This document shows, in pieces, positions 40,601 through 45,122 of a stretch of DNA of 64,000 bases (position 1 is its first letter; the number at the start of each line of letters is the position of its first letter). The stretch spans positions 11,307,671 to 11,371,670 of the forward strand of contig OY720101.1 of assembly GCA_963082875.1 (NCBI GenBank). Reading direction: 5' to 3'. The notes beneath the pieces were generated by a model. The model did no database searches. It was not told where the DNA came from and worked only from the letters and a program-made list of their open reading frames with translations. The position numbers were made by a program, and so were the translations under genes. Origin of the DNA: Corella eumyota (Eukaryota; Chordata; Ascidiacea; Phlebobranchia; Corellidae).

Positions 40601-43600
40601 GCCGGAGGATATTTCGAAAAACAATTAATTTTCAACCACAACATAATTACGACGCCTTATACTTTTCAATAAAATAATTTTCCAGATTTTAAGATGACCC
40701 AATTTTAAAAAAACTTTGCCAGTTAGAAATATTTAAGCAAATTGTATTGACATCTTTTTAATTTTGTATATACATAACATAACGCTAGCAAATTTATAGG
40801 TATACTTAAAAAGATTTTTAACCAAATTACTTTGACTAAGTTATTTTCTCAAATTCTCTTTTTTTTCAAAAATAAGGGCTCGTCCGGGAATTGAACCCGG
40901 GACCTCTCGCACCCGAAGCGAGAATCATACCCCTAGACCAACGAGCCAGATATTCGAAAGCACACGCAGTTTTAATTTTTTCCAGATGTATTAACAAAAG
41001 ACTTAAAAAAACAGAGGTCGCATTATTTAGAGTTTATAGACATACAAAATGGTTTGATGGTCTAAAAGCATTATTGTAGCGTTCAATAATATAAATTTAA
41101 AGTTGTTTGGGCACACATTTTTTCTCAAAAGTGAACAAACTAATGCTTACTTAAAACTCTATTTAGGTTTGCTAATTTGTAAATCGAATTGCCGATAGCT
41201 ATTCGAGTGATAAGCTTAAACTTTAACCGCTGTTAAATTAAATCATTTCACCTAAACTAGAATCGTAAGTCTAAAGATTTGCTCGTATTAGGAAATAGCA
41301 AAACTTCATAATTAACTAATTTGTCGTTTAAATTGCCATGAGCGATTTAATTTGTTTAAAATCGACTAAAACAGACGAAACAGTCGATTTTACGGCGCAA
41401 TCTTTAAATGTGGCTCGTTGGTCTAGGGGTATGATTCTCGCTTTGGGTGCGAGAGGTCCCGGGTTCAAATCCCGGACGAGCCCATTCTTTAAAAAATTTT
41501 TATTATGTTTATAATAAAATATTAACGTCGCGGTCTGTTTGTAAATTTAAAAAGTAACAAACTGGAAGAATAATATTCCAAATAAAAAAAAATTTAACCA
41601 AATTACTTTGACTAAGTTATTTTACTTAATTCTCTATTACACTTTTTAAAAATCAGGGCTCGTCCGGGAATTGAACCCGGGACCTCTCGCACCCGAAGCG
41701 AGAATCATACCGCTAGACCAACAAGCCATATGATAAACTAGCTTGATGGTCACTTCCAACTATTTTTTCCCAAAAGTAAACAAACAAAGTTTAGTAATCA
41801 CATTAAATTTATTTGTGTTTTTTTATTTGTAAACCGAATTGCCGATCGATATTCAAATGAAAAGCTTAAATTTTGACCGCTGCTAAATTATATCATCACA
41901 CTTAAACTAGGATCGTAAGTATAAAGACGTATGTATTCGTATCAAAATATATACTTTTTAAATGATTAATAGGTGTTCAAATTGCCATGAGCGATTTAAT
42001 TTGTTCAAATTCGAACGAAACAGTTGATTTTACGGCGCAATTGTAGTATGTGGCTCGTTGGTCTAGGGGTATGATTCTCGCTTTGGGTGCGAGAGGTCCC
42101 GGGTTCAAATCCCGGACGAGCCCGTTTTTTTATATAATAATTTTAACTTTTATGAGAAAGTATACACATCACGTTTTATTTGTATTTTAAATTTTTCTAT
42201 AAATAAATACTTCAAAAGATATTTTTGTTAATTTGTTAGTCGAATCGCAGAAAGCGTTTCTAACGGAATCCAAAATTTTAACCGCAACAAAATAGGAGTC
42301 GATGCTTAAAGAATAAAAATAATTTTTGAGATGCAAACCACGTAGATATTAATTTTAATAAAGAAGTATTATTAAATAAAGAGAAATTAAAACAAATTAC
42401 AAAAACGGGCTCGTCCGGGAGTTGAACCCGGGACCTCTCGCACCCTAAGCGAGAATCATACCACTAGACCAACGAGCCACACTTTCGGAACGACTTATTT
42501 TTCAAGCCGATGCGCAGAAACAAAAAAACTTATACAATAACTTTTAAATCAAAACCAATTCACTAACCTAATACCAAAAAAGTTTTAAAACTATATAATA
42601 TTACTTATTTTTTAATATAAGATATTTATCCTCGATGTAAGAAGGTCGACTGCACGACCTAAACATAGAGTAACATAAGTTCCCCCCGCCCCATTCTCAA
42701 GTTGCCTTTGGCAGTTTAGGATATTATAAATTATAATTGGCCAATATTTATAAGCTGCTGATTAAGTATTGGCTCATCAGGAGTTTAATGCCGTTTATAG
42801 CACCTTACTCAATGGCGCTACAGCATGATAGCATAGGAATTGAAACCACGACTTCACGTGGTGTAGCAAGTGTTCTTACCACTACACCACGCTGTCGGTA
42901 CTTGATAAAAGCTGCGTTATTTCCGCTATCTAATTCTATAAACCTTTACCCCAGGTAAAAATTGCAATAAAATACCTGTCGATGGCTTGCTTAAAAACAT
43001 TTGGATTGTTTGTTGACGTAATAGGTCCTACTGTTGGGTCATTAAATGGTACGAGGACGAAATCCTGGGGCTGATCTAGCGAGCCTTCGCGTTCGTCAAT
43101 GATTTGCTGTTAAACAAATTGTGACGTCATAATTTCAGTTGTATTGTTGTCTTAGGCAGTTTTAGATATTAAGTTTGTACCGTTTATAGCATCTTACTTA
43201 AGGGTGCTGCTACAACATGGAAGCAGTGAGAATCGAACATACACCTCACGTTGTAAATATTCTAACTAACCACTACGGAACGCCGCTAATATTTTTTACT
43301 AGTAAATATATTACAGATAACACATTTATAAGGAAAATTCTAACAGGTTTTTAAATATCAAACTATGTATATTTAACGATGTATTTTCCATAATTATGTG
43401 ACACGGTCATTATAAAAACACACCTTAAAATTTATCGTAAACCGAATCAGTTCTGTTAGGCTGTGACTAATGTTAAAACTATTATGTCAAGGTAATTAGT
43501 AAAATAAAAGAATAACTTACTTTTGCCCGTTGTTTAGCAGCAGCAATCTCGCCAGACATACTCCCCGTGTCATCAATGGCAAACGCTAAAGTTGTACCGG

Positions 43601-45122
43601 AGCCCAGATCCAGGAACCGACCGAACCGGAATTCACCGATTTCATTTCGAACCCTGCGTTAAGAAAATTTAGATTTAACTACTGCTTGCGATTTCAAGCA
43701 GTATTGTTTCTCGCGGTGCCTGAAGCTGTTTTATTAAACAGTTCGTTTTGAAATTTCTTGTGTTTTCTTTAAGCAAGAAATTACACATTTTCTTTAAAAG
43801 GTGCGTTTGATTATCGCTGATCTTAAAACCTTATCTAGATAGCATTTGATTAGGTGTAGTCGTATTTTGGTTGCGCTAGCCCTATTAGTTTAAATTTATG
43901 TTTGTAGCCTAAAAGTAAAGCATTATATTCGACATTACCTGTTGTGTATATGCCTTAACTAAACACTTAAACTGCAGGATATGTATCCTTATAAAAAGCT
44001 CAGTGTGTAACATTAACATGCAAGTTTATTTATGAAACCTTGTTTTTAATATTACAAAATAACTTAGCAAGTAAAATGTATACAACCGCCAAGTTGGTAA
44101 AAAGAGTATATAAAAGTTTGTCCCTTACCTTTCCAGTTCAGTAATAATCACTTGCGAAATGCTGTCAACAAACTCTTCACTAATACAACGATAAGAATTC
44201 CAAAATGGCGACCCACTGGCATAATCTTCAACGTCCAAGTATAATAGCAAGCCAAACTTTTCGCGGGCTAGCACATAACTCGAAGCACGAGCGTAAGTGT
44301 AAATATTTTCGCGCAAAAATATTCGGTCACTGTCTTCCTGGTTTGGTCCCTCAGGGCCCGGGTCCGAATAATAAATTCTAAATACATTTTAATGCCTAAT
44401 TAGATAAAAGATTTAAAAATTAAAAGATGATTTTTAAAGTAATAAGAACACTTTTACGTTAGAAACGTTATAATGAATTGCCAATCGTGGGTATATAAGA
44501 CCAACAAAGCGGTTAAGTCAATTTGACAAGCCCTAACAAAACAACAAACAGAAAATAGCATGACCAAATACGTCCAGGCTTTCCTAATAATTTATTTTAA
44601 CTAAATACTTCTGACAATCTCTTGTTAGACGAATTTATAAAAATAGAATAAAAGAAGGGCTCGTCCGGGAGTTGAACCCGGGACCTCTCGCACCCTAAGC
44701 GAGAATCATACCACTAGACCAACGAGCCACACGTCGAAGGGCAGCGTATTCATAGTTTTTTAAACTTTTCATTAGATGTTACAGCACGTTGGTCAGAAAA
44801 AATAACTTAAAAAGAGTTTTAAAAATAAATTAGTCTACCTTAAAATTGCAAGTTCGAAGTCCCGGGGCGTTGCATGGGGTCCATAGAACTCCCGAAATAG
44901 CGCAACCGGGGTAAAATCGTTGATCAAGTTGGGGTCCAAAATGGCGTTGGTCGACCGGGGATTGTCCGAAAAATAGGTGGCGGAATATTGCACCAGGGTG
45001 CGGGTCAAGAGGGACCGGAACGGAACGCAATTCCGGACTTGGTCATCTTCCGGCGGAATGACGGCACGAACTGTTGCTAGGACGACCAAAAGAGTCGTAA
45101 CCTGAAGAATGATGCTGGCCAT
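10999..45122 (-). CDS. VWA7/hemicentin-like plus ITIH heavy-chain chimeric protein, 33 exons
   Basis: One transcript model of 33 exons and 4992 coding nt (1663 aa). I located both splice sites of each exon, and reading phases agree at all 32 junctions. Order: signal peptide; VWA domain with MIDAS D205-x-T-x-S209; a beta-rich region resembling the part after the VWA in hemicentin and VWA7; VIT domain (about 705-840); second VWA with MIDAS D965-x-S-x-S969; polybasic site near 1214-1219; Ser/Thr/Pro linker; ITIH C-terminal domain from Asp1424-Pro-His. Canonical ITIH chains are about 900 aa and begin near the VIT domain with their own signal peptide; here no separate start is seen and exon 15 joins in phase. 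It is probably a secreted, metal-dependent matrix protein. The alternative is two adjacent genes whose junction phases agree by chance. Confidence 0.8.
11206..11345 (+). repeat. Possible second tRNA-like SINE, fragment
   Basis: Has GGTATACGGGTTATAAAG and a B-box-like GGTCTCGGGTTTGAGCC, then text shared loosely with 26515-26590 (GGTGTTTA...AATAGCT, CAATAAAAAA). Weakly supported. Confidence 0.3.
11376..11606 (-). mobile_element. SINE, diverged
   Basis: Head ends about 10 bp from the donor of exon 32 of the ITIH-like gene. Confidence 0.7.
12440..12667 (-). mobile_element. SINE, head complete, tail truncated
   Basis: Intron 30; ends CACGCTACCGGT. Confidence 0.82.
13042..13284 (-). mobile_element. 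SINE, tail truncated
   Basis: Intron 29, between exons 29 and 30. Confidence 0.8.
13705..14107 (-). mobile_element. MITE-like element, family 2, copy A
   Basis: About 400 bp with imperfect ends of the form TTAAAGT...ATTAGA, and an internal inverted repeat built on GTACTTTCTACGT. A second copy lies in opposite orientation at 23258-23667. No open frame. This copy ends within about 10 bp of the acceptor of exon 29. Confidence 0.65.
14258..14490 (+). mobile_element. SINE, tail lost
   Basis: Tail-to-tail with the next copy; head carries CCTGGGTTCAATCCCC. Confidence 0.8.
14512..14770 (-). mobile_element. SINE, near full length
   Basis: Partner of the plus-strand copy just before it; head end lost. 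Confidence 0.82.
14929..16855 (-). CDS. Exons 25-28: furin-type site, helical segment and Ser/Thr/Pro linker
   Basis: Exons 16855-16725, 16306-16221, 15742-15615, 15155-14929. Exon 25 encodes GRSRKKRQAYED, fitting R-x-[RK]-R furin sites. It ends in ACTG|GCAAGT, a GC-AG intron; the phase (1 to 1) requires it. Exon 27 resembles the ITIH helical part (LRxxxxLNDLL...LNRSLE), joined to FGFVTPGISSLIVIKPEDL as in ITIH. Exon 28 then adds a low-complexity Thr/Ser/Pro stretch, a likely O-glycosylated linker. Confidence 0.8.
15190..15455 (-). mobile_element. SINE, diverged
   Basis: Intron 27, starting about 35 bp from exon 28. Confidence 0.78.
15845..16108 (+). mobile_element. SINE, first bases of head missing
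   Basis: Intron 26; starts at ACTTGCTACACC. Confidence 0.82.
16440..16670. repeat. C-rich degenerate minisatellite in intron 25
   Basis: Irregular repeats built from CCCCTTACAACTAA and CCCCACCACAATTAAA. The minus (transcribed) strand has many runs of three to five G, so G-quadruplex potential exists in the pre-mRNA. Confidence 0.7.
17025..17290 (+). mobile_element. SINE, strongly diverged
   Basis: Intron 24; B box GGTTCGATCCC kept. Confidence 0.65.
17325..20454 (-). CDS. Exons 20-24: second VWA domain (ITIH type)
   Basis: Exons 20454-20307, 19911-19701, 18907-18778, 18299-18173, 17440-17325. KRVVFVLDISGSMFGHKI carries a full DxSxS MIDAS. GSTNILDSLVTAI supplies the conserved Thr and IVLLTDGRSTSGE the conserved Asp. 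FAIHTIGFG and FYETISEPILTNI match the C-terminal half of ITIH VWA domains. A divalent-metal-dependent ligand site is expected. Confidence 0.92.
17841..18096 (+). mobile_element. SINE, full length
   Basis: Intron 23; A box GTGGTGTATGG. Confidence 0.87.
18330..18572 (-). mobile_element. SINE, diverged
   Basis: Intron 22; a second head fragment (ACCCAAGACCTCATTTAG) follows near 18630. Confidence 0.65.
18937..19060 (+). mobile_element. SINE, 5' half
   Basis: Head and start of body only; runs into the next copy. Confidence 0.65.
19093..19382 (-). mobile_element. SINE, full length
   Basis: Intron 21; well preserved, ends TCTACCGGT. Confidence 0.87.
19555..19690 (+). mobile_element. SINE, 3' half
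   Basis: From GGCAAATATTGAGCAATG to the tail A-run, which touches the donor of exon 21. Confidence 0.65.
20580..20893 (-). mobile_element. Two worn SINE fragments in series
   Basis: Body plus head at 20580-20720, then a second head-side piece at 20760-20893. Confidence 0.55.
20898..21167 (+). mobile_element. SINE, full length
   Basis: Begins GATCGGCAGTATGGTGTAG; intron 19. Confidence 0.87.
21199..25144 (-). CDS. Exons 15-19: VIT domain and link to second VWA
   Basis: Exons 25144-24994, 24302-24155, 23188-23049, 21642-21469, 21336-21199. Diagnostic VIT features: VNAQISARFAQTVMTSVVEN, then FIVAFSMEIDGIIYDGQIEA, then FQTSVNLAPNQQVTFRLTYQQ, all in the order seen in ITIH1-4. The last exon ends in a strand corresponding to the ITIH segment just before xVxFVIDxSGSM. 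The domain is normally near the N terminus of a secreted chain; here it starts near residue 705. Confidence 0.9.
21712..22440 (+). mobile_element. SINE split by a MITE
   Basis: Head start at 21712-21735 (GTGTAGTGGTTAAAA) resumes at 22262 (TTAAAACACTGGGC) after the inserted element. Confidence 0.75.
21736..22261. mobile_element. MITE with long terminal inverted repeats, inserted in a SINE
   Basis: 526 bp. The first 30 bases are repeated perfectly inverted at the end (starting CCATAGAGATACTAATATAT), and similarity continues inward for over 100 bp. It is flanked by perfect TTAAAA duplications (21730-21735 and 22262-22267). No coding capacity. The interrupted SINE pieces lie on both sides. Confidence 0.88.
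22441..22605 (-). mobile_element. SINE, partial
   Basis: Body only (GTTACCCTGCC to GCATTTTACTTAAG); head absent. Confidence 0.6.
22606..22896 (+). mobile_element. SINE, full length
   Basis: Close to consensus, with GCGCCCTCGAGTAAGGCGC hairpin. Confidence 0.9.
23258..23667 (+). mobile_element. MITE-like element, family 2, copy B
   Basis: Reverse-orientation partner of 13705-14107. Ends read TTAAAGTGTTATATTAGAGA and, inverted, TTAAAGTCATATATTAGAGA, so terminal inverted repeats are better kept here. It lies in the intron upstream of exon 17's donor side. Confidence 0.65.
23737..23915 (-). mobile_element. SINE, internally deleted
   Basis: Lacks the CTGCTGATTAAG segment. Confidence 0.65.
24385..24560 (+). 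mobile_element. SINE, badly worn
   Basis: Only head-like and GATTCGATTCCCCC pieces remain. Confidence 0.4.
24638..24918 (+). mobile_element. SINE, full length
   Basis: Intron 15, well preserved. Confidence 0.87.
25690..25795. repeat. Half copy of family 3 inverted-repeat element
   Basis: Contains AGCTTAGTGG, an AT run with GTAAGTCCAA, and GCCATTTGTGGTGTGCG. It is inverted relative to 26263-26345, so exon 14 (25886-26109) lies between complementary arms. Confidence 0.6.
25886..30261 (-). CDS. Exons 9-14: beta-rich region after the first VWA
   Basis: Exons 30261-30143, 29053-28946, 28330-28240, 27784-27661, 26923-26741, 26109-25886. GSWEVSLDSGS and the following GRSTVGF resemble the GxWTVxxSSxG...GxSTIDF segment that follows the VWA in hemicentin. 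Exon 13 (FRLAITNPPTAPFVVRINGV) resembles the next hemicentin strand set. Exon 14 (VPITVTNNGGNRETFELGV...) looks like one Ig-like/fibronectin-like beta sandwich. Assignment is by motif memory only. Confidence 0.7.
26237..26513. mobile_element. Foldback/MITE-like element, family 3
   Basis: About 277 bp with long imperfect inverted arms. The left arm contains CCCGCACACCACAAATAGG and the right arm the inverted form TTTGTAGTGTGCCG, bounded by GGTCA...TGACC. A half copy is at 25690-25795 and another near 870-965. Confidence 0.6.
27088..27354 (-). mobile_element. SINE, diverged
   Basis: Intron 12; directly followed by another copy in the same orientation. Confidence 0.78.
27360..27625 (-). mobile_element. 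SINE, near full length
   Basis: Small internal deletion before GATTAAGTGCTGG; head ends about 35 bp from exon 12. Confidence 0.87.
27912..28148 (-). mobile_element. SINE, diverged
   Basis: Intron 11; tail reads GTCCTTAAATTGGG. Confidence 0.65.
28380..28592 (-). mobile_element. SINE, head lost
   Basis: Well preserved tail and body; stops at AAAGCATAAGAT. Confidence 0.78.
29102..29360 (+). mobile_element. SINE, tail lost
   Basis: Ends GCGCATTCGACTTTCC, abutting an inverted copy. Confidence 0.8.
29361..29545 (-). mobile_element. SINE, tail-less inverted copy
   Basis: Joined at the body to the previous copy. Confidence 0.6.
30339..30603 (-). mobile_element. SINE, diverged
   Basis: Intron 8; head CCACACCATGCC. 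Confidence 0.72.
30691..43653 (-). CDS. Exons 3-8: first VWA domain (hemicentin/VWA7 type)
   Basis: Exons 43653-43521, 43106-42976, 33380-33248, 32658-32564, 31495-31401, 30798-30691. Exon 3 gives LAFAIDDTGSMSGEI, the MIDAS loop in the DDTGSM form used by hemicentin and VWA7. Exon 5 gives LFAHGGGDAPELALRGIL, matching the GGGDCPE-type metal loop of those families, then IFVITDIDAKD. Exon 7 has LELYRYLADSTGG. A 9.6-kb intron packed with tRNA-Pro genes separates exons 4 and 5, both in phase 2. Confidence 0.85.
30896..31182 (-). mobile_element. SINE, full length
   Basis: Intron 7; near consensus. Confidence 0.9.
31584..31876 (+). mobile_element. SINE, full length
   Basis: Intron 6; near consensus, followed immediately by an old inverted copy. 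Confidence 0.9.
31878..32100 (-). mobile_element. SINE, old copy
   Basis: Tail CAATGTAAAAGGGTC, body heavily changed. Confidence 0.5.
32112..32375 (-). mobile_element. SINE, near full length
   Basis: Head breaks off at ATGTGTGG. Confidence 0.84.
32740..32985 (-). mobile_element. SINE, diverged
   Basis: Intron 5. Confidence 0.68.
33805..33876 (-). tRNA. tRNA-Pro(AGG)
   Basis: 72-nt cloverleaf with 7-bp acceptor stem GGCTCGT/ACGAGCC, anticodon loop TTAGGGT, B box GGTTCAACTCC, no intron. First gene of the array. Confidence 0.96.
34064..34135 (+). tRNA. tRNA-Pro(TGG)
   Basis: Same backbone as the AGG genes but loop TTTGGGT (anticodon TGG), AGGGG in the D arm, and T loop TTCAAAT. Followed by a T run suited to Pol III termination. 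Confidence 0.96.
34564..34635 (-). tRNA. tRNA-Pro(AGG)
   Basis: Identical in body to the gene at 33805-33876; flanks differ. Confidence 0.96.
34793..34828 (+). pseudogene. tRNA-Pro 5' fragment joined to SINE sequence
   Basis: Begins GGCTCGTTGG, with part of the D arm and the following ATGATT, then breaks off into a SINE-like piece (AAACATGAAGTTACATTTG). No anticodon arm or 3' half. Confidence 0.7.
34855..35040. repeat. Purine-rich minisatellite
   Basis: About 180 bp of a degenerate 12-15 bp unit such as GGAACGGAAAATAAA, almost pure purine on plus. The open frame on the other strand is only this repeat. Confidence 0.85.
35289..35360 (+). tRNA. tRNA-Pro(TGG)
   Basis: Complete 72-nt copy with A box TGGTCTAGGGG and B box GGTTCAAATCC. 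Confidence 0.96.
35680..35751 (-). tRNA. tRNA-Pro(AGG)
   Basis: Complete. First of five units sharing the downstream text GATGACAGATAA/GTGGTCTAAGTTT. Confidence 0.96.
35855..35925 (+). pseudogene. Shortened tRNA-Pro(TGG) variant
   Basis: 71 nt. One base is missing in the D arm (GGTTAGGGG), the acceptor begins GGCGCGT, and the 3' end reads AGCAC, so the acceptor stem pairs badly. Anticodon arm intact. Probably inactive. Confidence 0.7.
36394..36465 (-). tRNA. tRNA-Pro(CGG)
   Basis: Anticodon loop TTCGGGT; T loop TTCAATT distinguishes the CGG group. The D arm carries one substitution (AATCTTACC on plus). Confidence 0.93.
36569..36595 (+). pseudogene. Decayed tRNA-Pro 5' relic
   Basis: TGGCTCAATGGTCTAAAAG keeps the start of a tRNA-Pro; the same relic recurs at 38571 and 41049. 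Confidence 0.55.
36922..36993 (+). tRNA. tRNA-Pro(TGG)
   Basis: Complete, with one change after the anticodon stem (GAGAAGTCC in place of GAGAGGTCC). Confidence 0.92.
37311..37382 (-). tRNA. tRNA-Pro(AGG)
   Basis: Complete; unit 2 of the duplicated series. Confidence 0.96.
37484..37519 (+). pseudogene. tRNA-Pro 3' half
   Basis: Keeps AGAGGTCCTTGGTTCAAATC and ACAAGCCC but lacks the acceptor start, D arm and anticodon arm. Confidence 0.75.
38221..38292 (-). tRNA. tRNA-Pro(AGG)
   Basis: Complete; unit 3, next to the chimeric gene. Confidence 0.96.
38396..38470 (+). pseudogene. Chimeric tRNA-Pro: TGG head joined to inverted tRNA end
   Basis: Normal TGG gene through AAATCCCGGA, then directly CCAACGAGCC, which is the inverted start of a minus-strand tRNA-Pro, followed by the flank found after the CGG gene at 40876-40947. 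The ends pair as a 10-bp palindrome (GGCTCGTTGG/CCAACGAGCC), but the T stem is weakened (CCCAGG). Confidence 0.85.
38571..38592 (+). pseudogene. Decayed tRNA-Pro 5' relic
   Basis: TGGCTCAATGGTCTAAAAG, the same relic as at 36569. Confidence 0.55.
38906..38977 (+). tRNA. tRNA-Pro(TGG), one acceptor mismatch
   Basis: Complete apart from AAGAGCC at the 3' acceptor strand in place of ACGAGCC, which breaks one pair. Confidence 0.85.
39302..39373 (-). tRNA. tRNA-Pro(AGG)
   Basis: Complete; one change in the T stem (CCCGGCACC on plus). Confidence 0.9.
39471..39505 (+). pseudogene. tRNA-Pro 3' half
   Basis: Matches the relic at 37484: GATGTCCCAGGTTCAAATCC then GAACAAGCCC, with no anticodon arm. Confidence 0.7.
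40182..40253 (-). tRNA. tRNA-Pro(AGG)
   Basis: Complete; unit 5 of the duplicated series. Confidence 0.96.
40357..40427 (+). pseudogene. Shortened tRNA-Pro(TGG) variant
   Basis: Shares the D-arm deletion and GGCGCGT start with 35855-35925, so both descend from one altered copy, but its 3' end is intact (ACGAGCCC). Activity uncertain. Confidence 0.65.
40876..40947 (-). tRNA. tRNA-Pro(CGG)
   Basis: Complete, anticodon loop TTCGGGT. Its 3'-side plus-strand flank (AGATATTCGAAAGC) is the one found after the chimera at 38470. Confidence 0.96.
41049..41073 (+). pseudogene. Decayed tRNA-Pro 5' relic
   Basis: TGGTTTGATGGTCTAAAAGC, the most worn of three equivalent relics. Confidence 0.45.
41412..41483 (+). 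tRNA. tRNA-Pro(TGG)
   Basis: Complete consensus copy. Confidence 0.96.
41656..41727 (-). tRNA. tRNA-Pro(CGG)
   Basis: Complete; GGCTTGT at the 5' acceptor strand makes one G-U pair, and the D loop reads TAGCGG. Confidence 0.92.
42052..42123 (+). tRNA. tRNA-Pro(TGG)
   Basis: Complete consensus copy followed by GTTTTTTT. Confidence 0.96.
42407..42478 (-). tRNA. tRNA-Pro(AGG)
   Basis: Complete; last gene of the intron 4 array, about 500 bp from exon 4. Confidence 0.96.
42621..42900 (-). mobile_element. SINE, full length
   Basis: Between the end of the tRNA array and exon 4; few SINEs lie inside the array. Confidence 0.87.
43165..43290 (-). mobile_element. SINE, head half
   Basis: Intron 3; body and tail absent. 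Confidence 0.6.
44129..45122 (-). CDS. Exons 1-2: signal peptide and N-terminal region
   Basis: Exon 1 (45122-44839) starts at ATG 45122, giving MASIILQVTTLLVVLATVRA, a clear signal peptide; the GTG codon one step upstream is not needed. Exon 2 (44377-44129) continues in phase 2 to CISEEFVDSISQVIITELER. The roughly 175 residues before the VWA domain contain few cysteines and match no domain I can name. The 460-bp intron between them contains a tRNA-Pro(AGG) gene. Confidence 0.85.
44657..44728 (-). tRNA. tRNA-Pro(AGG) in intron 1
   Basis: Complete copy outside the main array, between exons 1 and 2 of the ITIH-like gene; flanks unrelated to the array units. Confidence 0.96.

Larger units (their letters stand above)
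33381..42975. other. Intron 4 of the ITIH-like gene: tRNA-Pro array
   Basis: 9595-bp intron holding 17 near-complete tRNA-Pro genes, two shortened variants, one chimera and several relics. The array is built from repeated units: an AGG gene on minus followed about 100-180 bp later by a TGG gene or relic on plus, starting near 35680, 37311, 38221, 39302 and 40182. Intervening DNA is also repeated (for example GAATTGCCGATAGCGATTC). No protein-coding exon is seen inside. Confidence 0.88.

Noticed and set aside
33381-42975. CRISPR-like array
   Set aside because: The repeats are tRNA genes with cloverleaf structure and irregular spacing in animal DNA.
44830-45030. Second minus-strand frame inside exon 1
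   Set aside because: Overlaps the signal-peptide frame, which alone joins in phase to exon 2.
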